From Margaritispora aquatica (taxonomy: Eukaryota; Ascomycota; Leotiomycetes; Helotiales; Discinellaceae): a stretch of DNA of 64,000 nucleotides. This document shows positions 1-11,150 of the stretch, one piece after another (positions within the stretch are counted from its first letter, which is position 1; every line of letters starts with the position of its first letter). Location: NCBI GenBank assembly GCA_007644065.1, contig VJWN01000007.1, forward strand, positions 1,612,001-1,676,000, written 5' to 3'. Made by a program: the position numbers and the translations under genes. Below the pieces are notes generated by a model. That model had not been told where the DNA came from and did no database searches. It saw only the letters and a list, made by a program, of their open reading frames with translations.

Positions 1-721
1 AGCGCGAGGATATACCGCCGTATTGGGCTCCCCATCCTGAGGAGGGAGCACCCCACTCTGCAGTACAGCCGTTGAAGATTCCTACTCCGCCTCCTGGCAT
101 CTGTTGTGTGTTAGTTATTGTTGAGGTTGTTAGGTACATGAGATTGTGTGACTTGAGGCGAGTGAATTAGAGAACGTACACTGATATCGAACTGGTTTCC
201 AGAGAGATCACCACCCGTGTTCGTCGCTTGAACAATCATCTTCTTGCCCTTGACGTTTCCGCTCGTGAACTCAAGTTCATAGCAAGCACAGCACCAACTG
301 CTTTCGCTTCCACCCGCGATGTTGACTGCTGCGAAGCCATATGCGAGATCGCTAGTCACCTCCCATGGGGCTTCATTTGAGCACATGTATGCCTTTCCAC
401 CGCCATCGCATCCATTGACGGCGTTGTAGTCTGTCAGAGGCGAGTCCTTGATGTCGCAGGTTGTGACTGGGTTGGAGCCGGAGAGGAGCGAGGCTTTTCC
501 TGGCCATGAGCAGGATGGCTTGCAGCAATCCCAATCTGCGGAGTGAGTTAGATAAAGTTTACCATGAAATTACAAAAGCTTCGAAGAGAATTGAGTCTAG
601 GTCTCAGGAGAAAAAAATGTCGCTTACACCTGGTGGTTGTTCCAGTTCCAGACGCGCCAGCGTTGACCTGCTGAAGGAAGAAAGGCAAAAGAGCCAGGAG
701 GGTCTTGGTAGAAAGTTGCAT
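1..721 (-). CDS. GH45 endoglucanase, secreted (3' end outside window)
   Basis: This is a family 45 glycoside hydrolase that cleaves beta-1,4-glucan outside the cell. I read exons 628-721, 180-535 and 1-100, joined by GT-AG introns of 92 and 79 bp. The start is the ATG at 719-721, which opens a hydrophobic signal peptide (about residues 1-21). After the first junction the frame reads TTRYWDCCKPSCSW, the family N-terminal signature, with Asp34 at the position of the known catalytic base. Residues 139-149 read GGDLSGNQFDI, so Asp141 and Asp148 keep the 7-residue spacing of the family's second acidic pair. The last visible exon continues with MPGGGVGIFNGC and GAQYGGISSR. Many cysteines fit the disulfide-rich fold. 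About 183 residues are visible. Any linker or cellulose-binding module would lie beyond base 1. A TATAAAC-like element (reverse complement near 1015-1021) may be its TATA box. Family assignment is confident; the junctions are inferred. Confidence 0.93.
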
Positions 722-1970
722 CTTGATAGCTTTCGTAGAGTTGGTCGAAATTGCGTCTTTAAAGCAAAACAAAGTTCAAAGTAGGAACAAAGAAGCAGAT
801 ATCCAAAAATAACTTGCGCTTGGTCTCTGACCCTAAGAGTATGTAGGTATACAACAAACAGGTTCTGGAAGTAGAATTTCGAGCTCAAAACTAGGAGCGA
901 GTGCAAGTGCAAAAGAGTGAAAGCAAATAGGCGAGTGAGAGAGCAAGTGTAAGGACTGTAAAGAGCAAAGATTGCTTGAGGAAGGAAAACCTCACTTGAG
1001 GCGACCAAGAGGGGTTTATACCAACATAGAGAAATGAGGTTCTGGCCTGATCCGCTATTAGCTGTTGGAAAGTTGATGCTGACAGCGGCAAAGCCAAAAT
1101 AAGCTCATCTCGAAAAGCTGTATATTTAAAACTCGGTGGCGCCCTTGTTGGCTCGCTTGAGCGGTGCTGACCCCTGAGAAGCACCTGCTCGGTTCCTTCG
1201 GCGAGGATTGGAGATTAGCGGATCCTGGATTTTTAGATTATCCGTTAGGGTCTTTAAAGAGTGGGGGGAAGCTTATTCTGCTGTTGCTTGTCGTTTGTTC
1301 TCTAGAATAAGATTGATTGGTAGAGAAGAAGAAAGATCCATTTTCCATGGTTGAAAGGTAAGGTGCTTGGATATTTGGGCCCCTGAGTAACGCCACTATC
1401 ACATGACTGAGATGAAGAGCTGGAGGGGGTAGTGAATTTAAAAAGCGGCAAGTAAGGACCTACTGTGCCTCCGGGAAGCGGATCAACCTACCATGTCACG
1501 AGTATTTTTATAATGAAAAGCTTGTCTGGCTTGATATTTTCTGTGGGACGAAGTCTTTGACGAAAGAGGGGAATATTCGAAATTATGAGAAAGTTCGATC
1601 CATCTTTGAAAGAATTTTCATCACCTAAACTTTTCATTTTGTTCATTCATTGAAATATGTTCGTGGACGTGTTCTTGAAGCCCAACATATACAATAGCAG
1701 TCTTGGTTCCTGAGCTTACAACATGACGCTGAGGATTTGAAAATAGGTACCATTTCGTTTCCTTTGCATAGCGGCTGCATTTTTTTTGGAAGACTGAGGC
1801 GAGATATGTAGATTTGTAGCAGCGAAGACATAAACACAATGAGAAGCATCCATCGCCATATCTGCCACGCTGAGAACATACTGAGGAGCCATACAACTCT
1901 CTATGTTCTCCTTGCTGTACTGCCGTTTTTGCACCAACTGCATCAAGCATGCTTCTATATCGACTGAAGC
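722..1970. other. Intergenic: GH45 promoter and downstream flank of the methyltransferase gene
   Basis: I find no convincing gene here. The part next to 721 is presumably the 5' untranslated and promoter region of the GH45 gene, with a TATA-like element near 1015-1021 read on the minus strand. Open frames at 1621-1950 and 1903-2232 have no recognisable domain and overlap the end of the neighbouring gene in the wrong frame. Confidence 0.5.
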
Positions 1971-2654
1971 TCAGAAAACGCCTGGAATGAATCTCGCCGT
2001 CTTCTTATGCCACACTTCCCACTCCTTTCCAAAAGCTTTCTTCAACATCTCCTCCTCGTCCTGGACCCTGACCCACAGCGCTGCGAAATTGCCAACCGTC
2101 GCCAATACTGAGGGAACCACAGCCAACATCTTGATGCTGGTAAGCCAAGCAGGAAGGAAACAAGCAGCCACTCCGTCAAGTCTGTTGTATGTCCAAAACC
2201 AACAACTGTTTAAAATCATCAGAGAGATGTAAGATGGATGTTGCACATAATGGTAGATTCCAGTAGTGATGAGATGATCCGGTTCGGCTAGGTTGAATGT
2301 GAAATTCTTTCCGAGTCCTGCATAAGCTTGAAGGCGAACTGAAGCCGAAAGGACAACAGCGACAACAAACGTTGCCGTGTACCAACTCCAAGTGCTAAGC
2401 CCAGGGTTGAAGAGATCCGGGTTCAAGCAGATATTGTTTCGGTACTCCGGGAAGGAGATGAAAATGCAATGCCAAATGAAGATGCCCACTCCAACATATA
2501 TACGTTGTTTGCTGTTACCCTCTCGGATTGGGAGTCGGTCTTTATCGTACCGCTTTTTGGGTGGTGGGTGAGGTGAGGTGAAGCAGAGGTATGACAGCAC
2601 TCCACATATTGCAAGACAAATATCCAAGCTAAGAATGGAAAAAGAGAGCTGCAT
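1971..2654 (-). CDS. Isoprenylcysteine carboxyl methyltransferase-family membrane protein
   Basis: This single-exon frame encodes 227 residues. It resembles the ICMT/PEMT-type integral membrane methyltransferases, which methylate prenylated C-terminal cysteines or lipids in the ER membrane using S-adenosylmethionine. I chose the ATG at 2652-2654, because the open frame upstream offers only a TTG. Several hydrophobic segments are visible: residues about 3-22, one near IYVGVGIFIWHCIF, one near YTATFVVAVVLSASV and one in the C-terminal half. The family signature sits in the second half as TTGIYHYVQHPSYISL, where G-x-Y and HP-x-Y are the cofactor-binding hallmark. It is followed by an acidic EEE near the end and a closing TARFIPGVF. 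I see no intron. The substrate cannot be told from sequence: a prenyl-protein methyltransferase and a small-molecule methyltransferase of the same fold are both possible. It is divergent from the hydrolase gene 1.1 kb away. Confidence 0.82.
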   Translation of the reverse strand: MQLSFSILSLDICLAICGVLSYLCFTSPHPPPKKRYDKDRLPIREGNSKQRIYVGVGIFIWHCIFISFPEYRNNICLNPDLFNPGLSTWSWYTATFVVAVVLSASVRLQAYAGLGKNFTFNLAEPDHLITTGIYHYVQHPSYISLMILNSCWFWTYNRLDGVAACFLPAWLTSIKMLAVVPSVLATVGNFAALWVRVQDEEEMLKKAFGKEWEVWHKKTARFIPGVF

Positions 2655-3795
2655 TTTGTGTCGAGAAGAGCCAAGCAACTGCTGGAACCGGGTATGTAGT
2701 TGCCCCTCAGATATTTAATCGATGAAGATTGCTAACTTGATGTTAGAATATGTAATAGAAGATGGCACGACTCCTCGAACGTCTTATACGCACCTCGCTT
2801 TGGGAAAGGACACCGGAGTGTATAGCGAAAATTTAACTCTATTCAAGTCCAGGTGCTCAAATACATCGATAATTGTCAACCTGTCCTCAAAATGCTCTGC
2901 TGTTATTTTACCTTCTATTCACCAACTGCGAGTTCGTGAAACGATATGGTGGGCTCAAGTAGTTAGGAAATCAACTTGGAAAATCCATCGTTTTATGTTC
3001 ACCGAATGAGAATTATTCTTCAAAACAGCTGGTGCTTCATGGAAGCATGAGAGTGGAGTGTGATAGGCAACAGTGCATATAATACATTTCACGGTTAAGA
3101 CGGAACCATTGGACGAAAGTCGGATGAGGTGGCTCTTTTGCGAATCACGTGGTGCGGCGATTCCCACATGATTTCAGTGCACGATTCATTTTCTCCACCA
3201 TACGAAGGGTGACATTCTGGATTATATCATTGGAAAATCACAAAACGAACCTACGATAGCTTTAAAGTCCCGTCTCATTACTTTACAGAGGATGAGTCGA
3301 AGGATAGAATGTGTTTTCACAAGTCTCACGTCAACATCAAGACTTCTCTCTTCGGCACAAGACACTTCAACATATCCAAGATGCGGCCGAAGGAACACAA
3401 AGACGATAGTCTCGCGAGCTGATGTCAATTTATACCCTCAAAGTGTCACAACTCCAGCCCCTCGGTCTTGAAGTCAGGTCCAGAGCGTCGATTGTAGTAC
3501 AAGTGGAGGTGTCATTCGCGGAGCACTTGAACTTTCCTGCCGTGATACCTCCTAGTTTGAATTCAGAAGAAGGTCAGTTGATCTCGATGGACGAGACCAA
3601 GCTGGTGATGCTTCACTTTCATCGTGGGTAGTCACGGCGATATCGAGGAAGGCACGATGTTGCCAAAGGTATAAGATCGATTGCGTTCACCAGTTTTCCT
3701 TTGCCACATACACCTATTATTGCTTTCAAACACTTCAGATTGTTTTATCGCTCTATCTAAATTGCCACAAGCCTATTGAAGTAGCTTCCCCGAAA
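2655..3795. promoter_or_regulatory. Divergent intergenic region between methyltransferase (-) and hydrolase (+)
   Basis: These 1.1 kb separate two genes transcribed away from each other and must hold both promoters. I see no gene and no strong repeat. Short open frames such as 2722-3009 and 3422-3631 lack recognisable protein features. Confidence 0.5.
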
Positions 3796-5207
3796 ATGGT
3801 TCATCATAATAAACTTCTCCTTGGCTCCCTCGCCCTCTGTCTTTCGCTCATATTCGCAGCACCTGCCGATCTCCCTCTTGAGCAGCGAGGAGGTCCAGTA
3901 TGTAGAGATGTCATAATTCCAGTTACAATCACAGCTCAGAATCGGGTATGTACTCGCTAGCACAATGTATCCCTCTGCTGTATCTTCTTTCATGTCTACT
4001 GAGAGCTGAGCTGATAAAGTAACATCACAGTATATCTTCCCAGGCGTCTCTCTCAATAGCTTGTTCAGCATTCTCTCCAGTTCCATTAACATTCTTTTTT
4101 CAAGCATTCCAATCCTAGGCACATACACCATTGCGGGTACATACTGTGAGCCTGAAGTGCACATCGAAAGCAGAAGCAACACAATTCAATTCCTTGCACA
4201 TCCTGCAACATATGATAGAAACTTCGTAAGTCTTTTAACTTAAAATTCCCTCCTTTTTTCGTTGGCACTAGCTGTGAGACATGCGAATGAACACTGACAT
4301 ACCCAGTGGTTCGGTGGAAATCATCCAAACATCAATGGTACTCCATACAGCTGGGTGGCATATGCATCGAAGCAGGGCTATCCTACATTCACATTCGATC
4401 GTCTCGGCAACGGTCTCTCGGAGCATCCAGATGGGTTACTTGAAGTACAATGTGCTGCCGAAGCAGGCACGATCAACGAATTGATCAGCAAAGCGAAGCG
4501 AGGCTCGAATCCATTCCCTCGCAAGTTCAACCGCGTCATAATAGTTGGTGGTAGTATGGGAAGTCTTGTGGCAAATACGCTTTTGACAAACCATCCGGAC
4601 GCTGTCAATGCAGCAATCCTCACGGGCTTTAGCAAGAGCTGGGTGAATGTCATCCCAGGCTTCACGGTGACGGCTGGTTTGCTACCTGCTGCTTTCGTGG
4701 ACTTTCCAAGATTTGGGACGCTCGATCCGACATATCTCGCTGCTACAAATCCTCACGGAGCACAGTACCTTCTTTACTACGGTCCAGTTGCTGGACAACA
4801 ATACTTCGATCCTGCTTTGGTTCAAGCCAATTATGAGACTCGAGGGACAATCACGACTGGAGAGGCTGTCTCGGGTTCGGTGCCTACAACTGCTGACAGG
4901 TTCACCGGGTCTGTGTTTGTGATGACTGGTCGGCAGGATGTTGTGTTTTGTGGGCATTTAGGATTGGAGATTGATCCACCAGCAGACTGTCTTGTGCCAG
5001 TGAATCAATTGGCCGCAACAGGATCTCTCTACCCGAGAGCGGCGAACTACTCGGTATGTTGTTACTTCTCTCCATCTCAAACACCAATGCTAATATTTGT
5101 ATCAGTGGTATGCTCTGCCTAACTCTGGCCATCTTTGGCAGCATCACTATTCCTCACAAGAAGGGTTTCAAAAGGCTCACGAGTGGTTGGCTGAGCGTGG
5201 GTTTTAG
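3796..5207 (+). CDS. Secreted alpha/beta hydrolase
   Basis: A four-exon model (3796-3945, 4031-4225, 4307-5053, 5106-5207) gives 397 residues with every junction in phase 0. The N-terminus MVHHNKLLLGSLALCLSLIF followed by an AAPA-type cleavage site is a clear signal peptide. The alpha/beta hydrolase core is visible: GYPTFTFDRLGNGLS resembles the strand and oxyanion region, GGSMGS (Ser198) is the G-x-S-x-G nucleophile elbow, TGRQDVVFCG supplies the acid (about Asp326), and PNSGHLWQHHY supplies the His (about His373). The His lies on the last small exon, so a model stopping at the longest open frame (to 5122) would lose the catalytic triad. Substrate is unknown; lipase, esterase or peptidase-like activity are all compatible. 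The exon 2 stretch between the signal peptide and the core is rich in Ser, Ile and Leu and less typical, so that exon is the least certain part. Confidence 0.85.
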
Positions 5208-5919
5208 GTTTTTCGGTCTGTTTCAGCAGATACAGCAGTAGGATACCATTATTAGATGGGTTTAGGCTTGGACTAGAGTTTGTATTTTCTGTCTACTGAG
5301 CTTCGGATTAAAGAGATTGTGAACGTTGCTCTCAAATCCTACAAATTCAAGTTGATTCTATGATCTCACGACTCCATCGTGATTCATCTTATAGAACGAC
5401 CGGTTAACTTGGGGAGCACGAGTGAGACCAGAATGAGTTTGTCCTCAACAATCCTACTGATTCAACTCGGGACATAGATAGTTGGGATCTTTGATTAGGA
5501 CATATGATTTGTCATTCCCTCACCCCAAAGAGTCTCACAGCCTAGGATTACCTAGGCTGAGCAAAGCACGTCTTCGAATTTCAAATCGCTTGTCCTTTGG
5601 GTGGTAAGCAATACCTACCTAGGTGATTAACAACGACTCTAGCTTACAAAGTTCCGATCAAAGGTGAACCTGCATTGGAATGTCGACTGACTTTGTTCTT
5701 GTTACAGCCCTGTATTGCGTCACAGTTCTCCTCTCTGTTTTGCTCCTAGGTAGGTATATCACGAATCGAACTTTGGAGGTCAGACGATTCGTGTCTAGCT
5801 AGGAATGATGATCATGGAATGGAACGCGGTGAAGAGGAACTAGCTGGCTAGCTGCTCTTTTGGTGTGTTACTTATACCCTGTTTGCTTTCCTGTCGTACC
5901 TTGTGCTTTGGTGGCTGTT

Positions 5920-5982
5920 GGTTGATGGTTGGTGGTTGGTGGTTGGTGGTTAGTGGTTAGTGTTTAGTGTTTAGTATTTATA
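5920..5982. repeat. Period-7 minisatellite with graded decay
   Basis: Nine consecutive 7-base units run GGTTGAT, then GGTTGGT three times, GGTTAGT twice, GTTTAGT twice and ATTTATA. The changes accumulate in one direction along the array. See findings. Confidence 0.9.
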
Positions 5983-6224
5983 GATAGACAGAGATGAGCT
6001 GCATGGTGAAGTGTGACTGGAGGCTGGGTCATTGAGGGAGGAGGAAGGGTGAGAGGGAGGGAACTGGTTGTTGTTGATATTGATTTGGAGGATATTTGCT
6101 GTCATTTCGTCGTCTATCTGGTTCTTGTGTCATTGTAGGAGGGAGTTGGAGTTGAAGGGGTTATGGTTTGAGGGTTAGAGGGAGTTTTGGGATTATGGGA
6201 TCACCTCAATATATTCAGGTAAAC

Positions 6225-6226
<2 letters not shown>

Positions 6227-6264
<38 letters not shown>
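6227..6264. repeat. (CT)19 microsatellite
   Basis: Nineteen uninterrupted CT dinucleotides. On the plus strand they create an artificial Leu/Ser-rich open frame that should not be taken for a gene. Confidence 0.97.
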
Positions 6265-6266
<2 letters not shown>

Positions 6267-6920
6267 AAGAAAGAGCCGAGAACTATTCCACTTGGTGTAG
6301 CAAACCCGGATCTCTCAAGCCTCTCAAGCCTTTCTTTCCTTCTTATGTTACCTATTACCAAGACGTCACTTCTGATTTCCTCTGGGTGGAAAGGGAAACC
6401 GAGGGCTGTGTGCGTATGTTTGCGTACCTATATATCTCAGACTCCTCGATACTCGGTCCTCATGCCTGCTTCGGTTCGGTTAATTTGGGCAGTTCGAGCA
6501 GTTCGAACAGTTGGAGCAGTTGGAGCTAGTGGGCTTGTGTGAGTAAATTAGAGCAATCAAGAATTTCAGTGTTACTTTAGACTGCTCGGGTTGAAGTGAT
6601 GCAGTAGAATCATCAGCAAATTCAATTGCTTGGTTGGTTTGAGGCAAGGAGTAAGTTCTTACTGGTGAACGTGAGATTTTGGCGATTAGGGGGCTGAGTA
6701 TATAAACCTCCACCAACCCCTACAGGTTCTGATCTACAGAGTATTGTGATGGCTGTTGGGAGTCCTCGCATAGGCGATTGACTTGAATTGACTTGACTGA
6801 TCAAGAGAGAGCGGGGGGGCAGGGTGCCGAATTGCTTGGTGAACACGAAAGATTGGTAGTATGTAAACGGGTTCAGCTGTAAGGTGCCTAACCCAGGGCG
6901 TTCAGCGGAGGCTAGGTAGA

Positions 6921-7301
6921 TCACGGCATTTCTTTTTTCTCATTAATAAAGCTTCTTGCTGTTATTTTGACGAAGGTAGAATTGCTGGCAAAGTCTTTAA
7001 GTGCTTGGTGCCAAGTCTTCCCATTCGCTTCATTCCCACATATACCATATAACCTTCTCACAACTCCGAGGGCCTTCCCCCCATGCACACTAGAGAGGAA
7101 AGCAAAATATTCGCAACTAAGCCTAGCATCCTCAGAATTCAACTCAAAATACAACTTCTTGCACCAAACGACTAGCTTACTCAAAAGCAATCGGGAGAGA
7201 TGGATGGAACTTTCGATGACATGTAGATTTCCGGAACGTGAAGTGAGAGGGCTTTGATATAGCAGTCTGAGGAGATACTTTGCGGCATTAGCCTTAGGTC
7301 T
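6921..7301 (-). other. ATG-less open frame of 126 codons, possible relic or exon
   Basis: On the minus strand a frame stays open from just after a TAG at 7302-7304 to a stop at 6921-6923. It contains no ATG except near its end, so it is not a complete gene as it stands. Its composition is protein-like (for example KLVVWCKKLYFELNSEDARL and VRRLYGICGNEANGKTWHQA), with mixed charged and hydrophobic residues and no low-complexity bias. I recognise no domain. It could be an internal exon of an unresolved gene, a decayed gene or chance. Confidence 0.25.
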
Positions 7302-7488
7302 CTATCGAGGGACTTTAGCTAGCTAGCAGTCGGTATTCTAGCAAGTGAGTATACCTAAGATACTTAGCATAAAGTGAAATTTCACAGGTATTGAAAGGTC
7401 ACCATGCCCAATGAAATCTACGTTAGCATGTGTCGATCACGTACGTATCGTCAACTGAACTTCATTGTCAATCTCAACTCCTCTCATT

Positions 7489-7580
7489 CACATCCACATC
7501 CACATCCACATCCACATTCTCATTCTCATTCTCATTCTCATTCTCATTCTCATTCTCATTCTCATTCTCATTCTCATTCT
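7489..7580. repeat. Compound hexamer array (CACATC)4-(CATTCT)11
   Basis: Four CACATC units (7489-7512) pass directly into eleven CATTCT units (7515-7580). Reading through gives His-Pro/His-Ser or Ser-Thr/Ser-Phe dipeptide runs in spurious open frames. Confidence 0.97.
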
Positions 7581-7726
7581 CACCTACATACTTTCCTTGC
7601 CCTAAACCACAAAATCCAACATTTACCCAGGCAAAAAAACAAGCACCATTTCCATATCTTCAATCCAGCCTCGGCATACAAATACAACAAGTCAACGAAG
7701 AATAATCTTAGCTGTAAAGAGAGCAA

Positions 7727-7740
7727 CCCCCCCCCCCCCC
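7727..7740. repeat. Poly-C tract (C14)
   Basis: Fourteen consecutive C bases. This kind of run is prone to sequencing-length error. Confidence 0.9.
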
Positions 7741-9507
7741 AATACTGCACTCTACTATTATCTGCAGTGTGATGACTTGGATTTACTTCTTGGTCTGGTG
7801 AACCGATCCTATACGCAACTGTGATGAGAGATATCGACCCAACAACACTTCAGCTTTCTCCCACTCGAAACCACCATTAATTAACTCTGCTGTGTATAAA
7901 AGAGGCATTCGTAGCTCAGACTCTCAAAACATCAACGCAGTTCGAATTGCGATCAACGAAATATGCCGTGTGTTTCGCGGGGACATGAATTCAACGAGTC
8001 GAGCAGCATAACCGCATAACCGCATAACAAAGAGATCTTGAACGGTTGCATATGATATCGAAGCCATCATTTATTTTAGGTTATTCGAAGCCAGGATGAT
8101 GTAAGAGCAAACTGGCCTAACTAATCATTTATCTGTCGGTTGGTTCCACTGCCAAGCAAGGAGATTTGTGCTGTCAACTTGACAGAGCAGTCCTTGAAGT
8201 ATGGCAATTATGAATGACAGCGTAGATAGAAAAAAATATGAGCCAGATTATCTTGCTACAGCGACTTTCCTCAATACTTTGAGCTTGCAATACACAATCG
8301 ATCTCTTCGCTCGGGGTCGAATGATAATATCTTGGAAAACAACCGAATTGAAATTCATCACTTTGAAAGCTAGTGTTCCCTTGATTCAATACTTCTGTTT
8401 CGCACCTGATTGAAGTGTGGTAATTATCCTTTTCTGCCTGGTTGGTTGGTAGCTATGAAGCTCATAAAGCTCACGAAGCTCACTATCAAGGCTATCCCGG
8501 TATCAGCCTTACCAGGCCCACTCGGACGGACCACTTAGCGAGATTTCCCGTCAAAGTCACGTCGTCGGTGGGTGGCCATCGGAGTTCGGATGTTGAGTGA
8601 GGCTCATTTGAGAATATGAGAAGGCATGAAAGTGATGAACTCAGCATTCAAGCATGCATTCCTTGGGTGTTTTCGGGTATCCGAGGGCAGCAATCACAAG
8701 GCGATTGGAGGTCAACAGAATGATGATGACCAAGTTCAAAGACAAAAGAAAAGGTACCTCTCATCTGTGGAACGCTAGTTTGGGATTATGATTGGAAGAG
8801 TTTCCTCACGACGCAGGTACCGTACGACCTCTGTTTGGTCTTGGGTTGATGTTGTGTTTCTTCGTACGACTCTTGTCGCCTTTAATTACCGCCATGAGAA
8901 CGGAAAGTGGCGGACGATTGAACGACAGAAGCAGCAGAATACAAACAGCGGTGGCAGAGCCTCGGTCCAGTCAGTCAGTCAGTCAATCAGTCTCCTTGGA
9001 ATTCATTTTCTCGCTAAGTAATATTTTTTCGATTTTTGTTTTTGATGGGGGGTGAGGTGGACTTTTTGGCAAAATGTGGAGGTGGCGCTCTCTTGGCCTG
9101 TTGGTCTGGGTGGCGACGGCAATGCAGGGAATCCAAGCGCGAATGGGAGGAAGATGAATGGTGGTGAATGGACAAGAAAGGGAGAATGGAATGTTCTTTG
9201 CGTTGGCATTGGGCGGGTGGGCGTTCTAAGGTTGGTGCGGGCGTTGAAAGTGTGATTTTAGCCTGTCCCAACAGAAACGGACACTAAGGGCACGACTTGC
9301 AGTCTGCATCGCATACGGAGGTAAGGTATTCCACATCCATAATCATATCACCCGTGTTGAAATAACCGAGTTTGAGACTACGTGGAGAACTAACATGCAG
9401 AACAGATAACATATCAGATCATGAGTGAGGCCACTCAACCAAAAACTGAGGAGATAAATGGTTTGAGTGAGGAGGGGGTTGGTGTGTATGTGGTTATGTT
9501 GTGTAGT

Positions 9508-9535
9508 GTGGGATGTGGGATGTGGGATGTGGGAT
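9508..9535. repeat. Period-7 array GTGGGAT x4
   Basis: Four perfect copies of GTGGGAT, one of seven unrelated period-7 arrays in this window. Confidence 0.95.
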
Positions 9536-9613
9536 TGAGAGATGAAACTTAGGTCATTGATTAAAGATGAGACTGATGAGTTGGGAAATTGGGAAATGGG
9601 GGGAAATGGAAGT

Positions 9614-9641
9614 TTGAGACTTGAGATTTGAGACTTGAAAG
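9614..9641. repeat. Imperfect period-7 array TTGAGAC/TTGAGAT
   Basis: Four tandem heptamers: TTGAGAC, TTGAGAT, TTGAGAC, TTGAAAG. Confidence 0.85.
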
Positions 9642-9712
9642 ATTGAAAGCAGATAGAAATATAAAGTATGTGCTTAACTGTAGGTAAGGTGAAAGTAGAT
9701 AGATACCTTACA

Positions 9713-9726
9713 GTACAGTACTGTAC
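9713..9726. repeat. 14-bp palindrome GTACAGTACTGTAC
   Basis: A perfect self-complementary 14-mer built from GTAC/TACAG words. A TACAG pentamer array lies about 160 bp downstream. Confidence 0.9.
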
Positions 9727-9880
9727 TTACGTACAGTACGATACTCACTTTTGATGATTCGTGAGGAAAGGAAAGGGCGATCGGCAAGGAAGGATATGGG
9801 TAATATCGACATGGCATGACTTCATTCGTCATCATGCTAGCCCCATACCACATGAAGAAAGGGACAGGGACCCTGGGGAC

Positions 9881-9903
9881 TACAGTACAGTACAGTACAG
9901 TAC
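9881..9903. repeat. (TACAG)4 pentamer array
   Basis: Four TACAG copies followed by TAC. It shares its unit with the palindrome at 9713-9726. Confidence 0.9.
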
Positions 9904-10131
9904 TAAGTAAAACCACCAATCTTTATTTTGGGGTTGGGGAGAACAGGGAGACAGGGACAAGAGGGAGGAGGCACAACACAAGAAGTCACGGATCGGCTTG
10001 ATGATCCTCCGGACCGTTGAAGGCACAAGGGTTGAGGCAAGGGCGAACATGGGGATTGAGACGGAAAAGTCATAAGAATCATCCAAAGTGAACCCCGATT
10101 GTATCGGATATCGAATCAGGAAAGAAGGGGA

Positions 10132-10155
10132 TAATCATTAATCATTAATCATTAA
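10132..10155. repeat. Period-7 array TAATCAT x3
   Basis: Three perfect TAATCAT copies plus a partial fourth, in an AT-rich stretch. Confidence 0.93.
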
Positions 10156-10278
10156 TAATGAATAATTATCTACCTATCCCTTGCTCCATTAGGTTATGTG
10201 ATCAATGATCATTGAACAATTATTCACAACTCACATACGCCCACCCGGTAAAATGATCAAGCAGAAGCACAGACTGAG

Positions 10279-10315
10279 CCCCCCCCCCCCAAAACCCCCC
10301 TGTCTTTTTTTTTTT
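10279..10315. repeat. C12 / A4 / C6 / T-run homopolymer cluster
   Basis: Twelve C, four A and six C bases are followed shortly by a run of about eleven T. The cluster is low-complexity and length-error-prone. Confidence 0.9.
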
Positions 10316-10432
10316 GGTGGAAAGGTGGAAATCTGTTGAGGTTGAGTTGAGACCAGTAACTAGCTGCAAGCCCCTGCACATTTTTTACGCCTTACCCCAT
10401 CTGCATTAATTTTCCATCGGATAAGGGAATAT

Positions 10433-10488
10433 GGATAACAGGATAACAGGATAACAGAATAGCTGTGGATATCTGGATATCTGGATAA
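10433..10488. repeat. Period-8 array GGATAACA x3 then GGATATCT x2
   Basis: Three perfect GGATAACA units (10433-10456) are followed by a degenerate unit, then two GGATATCT units (10467-10482) and a partial copy. Confidence 0.85.
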
Positions 10489-10799
10489 TAAATCGAATGT
10501 ACATACAGCACCTATACCTATGCCGTCAGAACTCATACCTACCTTACCTAGTTAATGGTGAATGAATGGCTTGTGAAAACTAAAATAGTAGATCCATTGA
10601 AACATATGATTCCAAGTAGCTTGATTGGTGAATAATTTGGAATATATATATATATGGGATTTCGAGTAGAAACTAGACTTTTAACAAGAGCTCGTCTGTA
10701 CTCCACAAGGTTACTTGGCTTGTAAACTTGCATCCAAACGAAGGCTCACTGCAACAGACTCACACCTCCGAGTAAGAGACTGACGGAACTGTACTGGGG

Positions 10800-10853
10800 G
10801 ACTACTAAGACTACTGAGACTACTGAAACTACTGGGACTACTGGGACTACTGA
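10800..10853. repeat. Period-9 array GACTACTGA x6 (imperfect)
   Basis: Six tandem 9-mers (GACTACTAA, GACTACTGA twice, AACTACTGG, GACTACTGG, GACTACTGA), about 300 bp upstream of the desaturase ATG. On the minus strand they read as a Val-rich spurious frame. Confidence 0.93.
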
Positions 10854-11150
10854 GCCTACATTTCTCCCGTTACCCCTTCCCACCAAAATTTCCTCCTTCC
10901 GAAGATCCAGATCCTTCCCCCCCTCCCCCCCTCCCCTGCCTGGGTCTTTCTTTCCTGTTTGGCTACCTTCCTTAATATTTTTTGGCTTGTGCATTCGAAT
11001 TCGACCTTCCCCACGCCAATTGTCAATTCGCCTGCTCTGGGACCCACTATTCGAAACACATTGAGCTTTATAACTGCTCCCTTCCCACCACATCCACCTT
11101 CTCTTCCTCTCTTCTTCACGACATACACATTCTTTGGCCATCATACAACA

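Larger units (their letters stand above)
5208..11150. other. 5.9-kb gene-poor, repeat-rich region upstream of the desaturase
   Basis: No gene can be supported confidently. The tract is dense in simple repeats (listed separately), homopolymers and TACCTA/TAGGTA words (for example near 5548, 5612 and 5748). The last few hundred bases are pyrimidine-rich (CCTTCC- and C-rich runs near 10905-10945) and probably form the desaturase 5' untranslated region. One ATG-less open frame (6921-7301, minus strand) looks somewhat protein-like and is listed separately. Confidence 0.6.

Noticed and set aside
604..1008. 134-codon minus-strand frame overlapping the GH45 leader
   Set aside because: Out of frame with the signal-peptide exon of GH45 and composed of Phe/Leu/Ser-rich leader sequence.
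2655..2678. Eight extra N-terminal residues for the methyltransferase
   Set aside because: The upstream extension begins with TTG. The first real ATG is at 2652-2654.
7404..7772. His-Ser/His-Pro repeat open frame
   Set aside because: Produced by the CACATC/CATTCT array, not by a coding gene.
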